Origin: an uncultured Clostridia bacterium
Lineage (GTDB): Bacteria > Bacillota > Clostridia > Saccharofermentanales > Saccharofermentanaceae
DNA length: 64,000 nt
Direction: 5' to 3'
Assembly: GCA_946403085.1 (NCBI GenBank)
Contig: CAMIYM010000007.1
Location: forward strand, 1-64,000
A program made the translations under genes and the position numbers. Below, piece by piece: positions 63,029-64,000 of the stretch (position 1 is the stretch's first letter; each line of letters starts with the position of its first letter). The notes under the pieces are model-generated. The model did no database searches. It saw only the letters and a program-made list of their open reading frames with translations, and was not told the DNA's origin.

Positions 63029-63057
63029 ATTATAAACTTGTTTGATTTGCTAAGCAA
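63029..63057 (-). promoter_or_regulatory. promoter of the 2-oxoacid oxidoreductase operon
   Basis: On the minus strand, TTGCTT (63052-63057), a 17-nt spacer and TATAAT (63029-63034). Confidence 0.8.
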
Positions 63058-63104
63058 ATATCTTGTTTCTTTTATTTTTGGAACCTGTTTTTCGCTGAAA
63101 AAAG

Positions 63105-63136
63105 GCCGAAAAAAGGCTGCCCCACATGGGACAGCC
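63105..63136 (-). terminator. terminator after nagB
   Basis: GGCTGTCCC/GGGGCAGCC-type stem (63115-63136) followed by TTTTTT on the minus strand. Confidence 0.92.
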
Positions 63137-63160
63137 CTTGAAAATGCTTTGTTTTACTGA

Positions 63161-63910
63161 TTATTTAGCCTTTGCTACTACTGCATCTGAAATTGCAGCC
63201 TCATCGCCGATTACTACTACGTTCGGGTGAAGCTGGAGGATAGATGCCGGAACATAAGGTGTTACAGGGCCGCAGAAAGCCTTCTCTACGATGTTCTTCT
63301 TGCCTGCGCCAGTAGCCATAAGGATGACTGTAGTGGACTTCATGATGTAGCCGATACCCATTGTGTAAGCCTGAGTAGGAACTGCATCAAGGTCGCCGTT
63401 GAAGAACAATCTTGCATTATCCTGGATAGTCTGGTTCTCGAGATCAATGCACTGTGTGTTTACGCAGAATGCGTCAGCAGGCTCATTGAATCCGATGTGT
63501 CCGTCTCCGCCGATTCCGAGGAGCTGGATATCAAGGTGTCCGAGTGACTCGAGGATAGCATCGTAGTCTTTGCATGCCTTTTCAGCGTCAGCCTCAAGAC
63601 CGTTCGGTACATATGTGTTGTTCTTATCGATATTTACGTGATCGAAAAGATTTGTATTCATGAAATATCTGTATGACTGATCGTGATCTCCGCCAAGTCC
63701 CCTGTACTCGTCAAGGTTTGCGGAAATAACTTTTGAGAAATCAAGGCTGCCAGCCTTATACATATCAACAAGATCCTTGTATGTTCCTACAGGTGTGGAT
63801 CCTGTAGCAAGACCGATCTTGCAGTCCGGCTTAAGTCTTATCTGAGATGCGATAAGCTCTGCACATGCCATTGATGCTTCTTCATAAGTCTTTTTTCTGA
63901 TAACTCTCAT
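63161..63910 (-). CDS. nagB: glucosamine-6-phosphate deaminase
   Basis: A 249-residue enzyme converting glucosamine-6-phosphate to fructose-6-phosphate and ammonia. IGLATGSTPVGTYKDLVDM, SANLDEYRGLGGDHDQSYRYFMN (catalytic Asp), and GIGGDGHIGFNEPAD (catalytic His/Glu region) are diagnostic. Length is normal for the Gram-positive form. GGGAGG is 8 nt upstream of the ATG. nagA is not in the window. Confidence 0.97.
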   Translation of the reverse strand: MRVIRKKTYEEASMACAELIASQIRLKPDCKIGLATGSTPVGTYKDLVDMYKAGSLDFSKVISANLDEYRGLGGDHDQSYRYFMNTNLFDHVNIDKNNTYVPNGLEADAEKACKDYDAILESLGHLDIQLLGIGGDGHIGFNEPADAFCVNTQCIDLENQTIQDNARLFFNGDLDAVPTQAYTMGIGYIMKSTTVILMATGAGKKNIVEKAFCGPVTPYVPASILQLHPNVVVIGDEAAISDAVVAKAK

Positions 63911-63937
63911 AGATTCCTCCCAACTGTTTATTCTAAA

Positions 63938-63970
63938 ACGGCCTCACATGACCAACTCATGCGAAGCCGT
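63938..63970 (-). promoter_or_regulatory. hairpin in the nagB leader
   Basis: ACGGCTTCGCATGA pairs with TCATGTGAGGCCGT (mostly Watson-Crick, with a few wobble or mismatch pairs) and is followed by TTTTAG on the minus strand. It lies about 28 nt before the nagB start. It may be a weak terminator of an upstream gene or a regulatory leader. Confidence 0.5.
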
Positions 63971-64000
63971 AATATTCATTAATCTGCCGTAAGACCCTGC

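Overview
The window looks like a chromosome segment from an anaerobic Clostridia-type Firmicute, probably a gut or rumen bacterium related to Oscillospiraceae or Lachnospiraceae. This is inferred from gene content: a ferredoxin-linked 2-oxoacid oxidoreductase (delta-alpha-beta-gamma), a glgB-glgC-glgD-glgA glycogen operon, ylxM-ffh-rpsP-khpA-rimM order, compact iron-sulfur flavoproteins, a Tn916-type integrase module, and a PurO-type IMP cyclohydrolase in place of fused PurH. Most genes lie on the minus strand. Promoters close to TTGACA-17-TATAAT and GGAGG-type ribosome binding sites are common.

Layout: 1-3300 is the end of an integrative or mobilizable element (ParB-like, MobC-like, Xis, Int) lying beside a tRNA-Tyr/tRNA-Met pair. 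3700-13200 holds asd, a Crp-type regulator with an aldo/keto reductase, a Xer-type recombinase, and a redox/detoxification cluster: an esterase, two iron-sulfur flavoproteins, a flavin reductase, a nitroreductase, a Gfo/Idh oxidoreductase, and an iron alcohol dehydrogenase interrupted by an in-frame stop. 13200-20100 carries an unusual sensor-MFS fusion with a small membrane partner, tRNA-fMet and tRNA-Leu, and a very long Pro/Ala-rich membrane protein. 20100-28200 has a ClpE-like unfoldase coupled to uvrA, tRNA-Glu, citrate synthase and a SpoU methyltransferase.

28200-38700 is the translation core: infC-rpmI-rplT with an attenuator leader and an ATC start for infC, then rnhB, rbgA, rplS, trmD, rimM, khpA, rpsP, ffh and ylxM. 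Between rimM and trmD sit an acyltransferase and two paralogous TPM-like membrane proteins. 38700-43200 holds a Nudix hydrolase, a flavin reductase, a GNAT-Ogt fusion, a solute-binding lipoprotein, tRNA-Thr and a small membrane protein.

43200-49000 is a purine operon (purE-purF-purN-purO-AICAR transformylase) preceded by a CapA-like lipoprotein. Its PurF lacks the residues needed to hydrolyse glutamine. 49000-59600 is glycogen metabolism, with lysine/alanine-rich tails on GlgA and GlgB and an upstream LacI-fold-GGDEF sensor. 59600-64000 has a YfcE-type phosphoesterase, the 2-oxoacid:ferredoxin oxidoreductase operon and nagB.

No rRNA operon or CRISPR array is visible, and no replication origin or complete insertion sequence was recognised. 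The strongest candidates for new biology are the glutaminase-dead PurF, the sensor-MFS fusion with its partner, the TPM-like pair inside the ribosome-maturation cluster, and the histone-H1-like tails on two glycogen enzymes.
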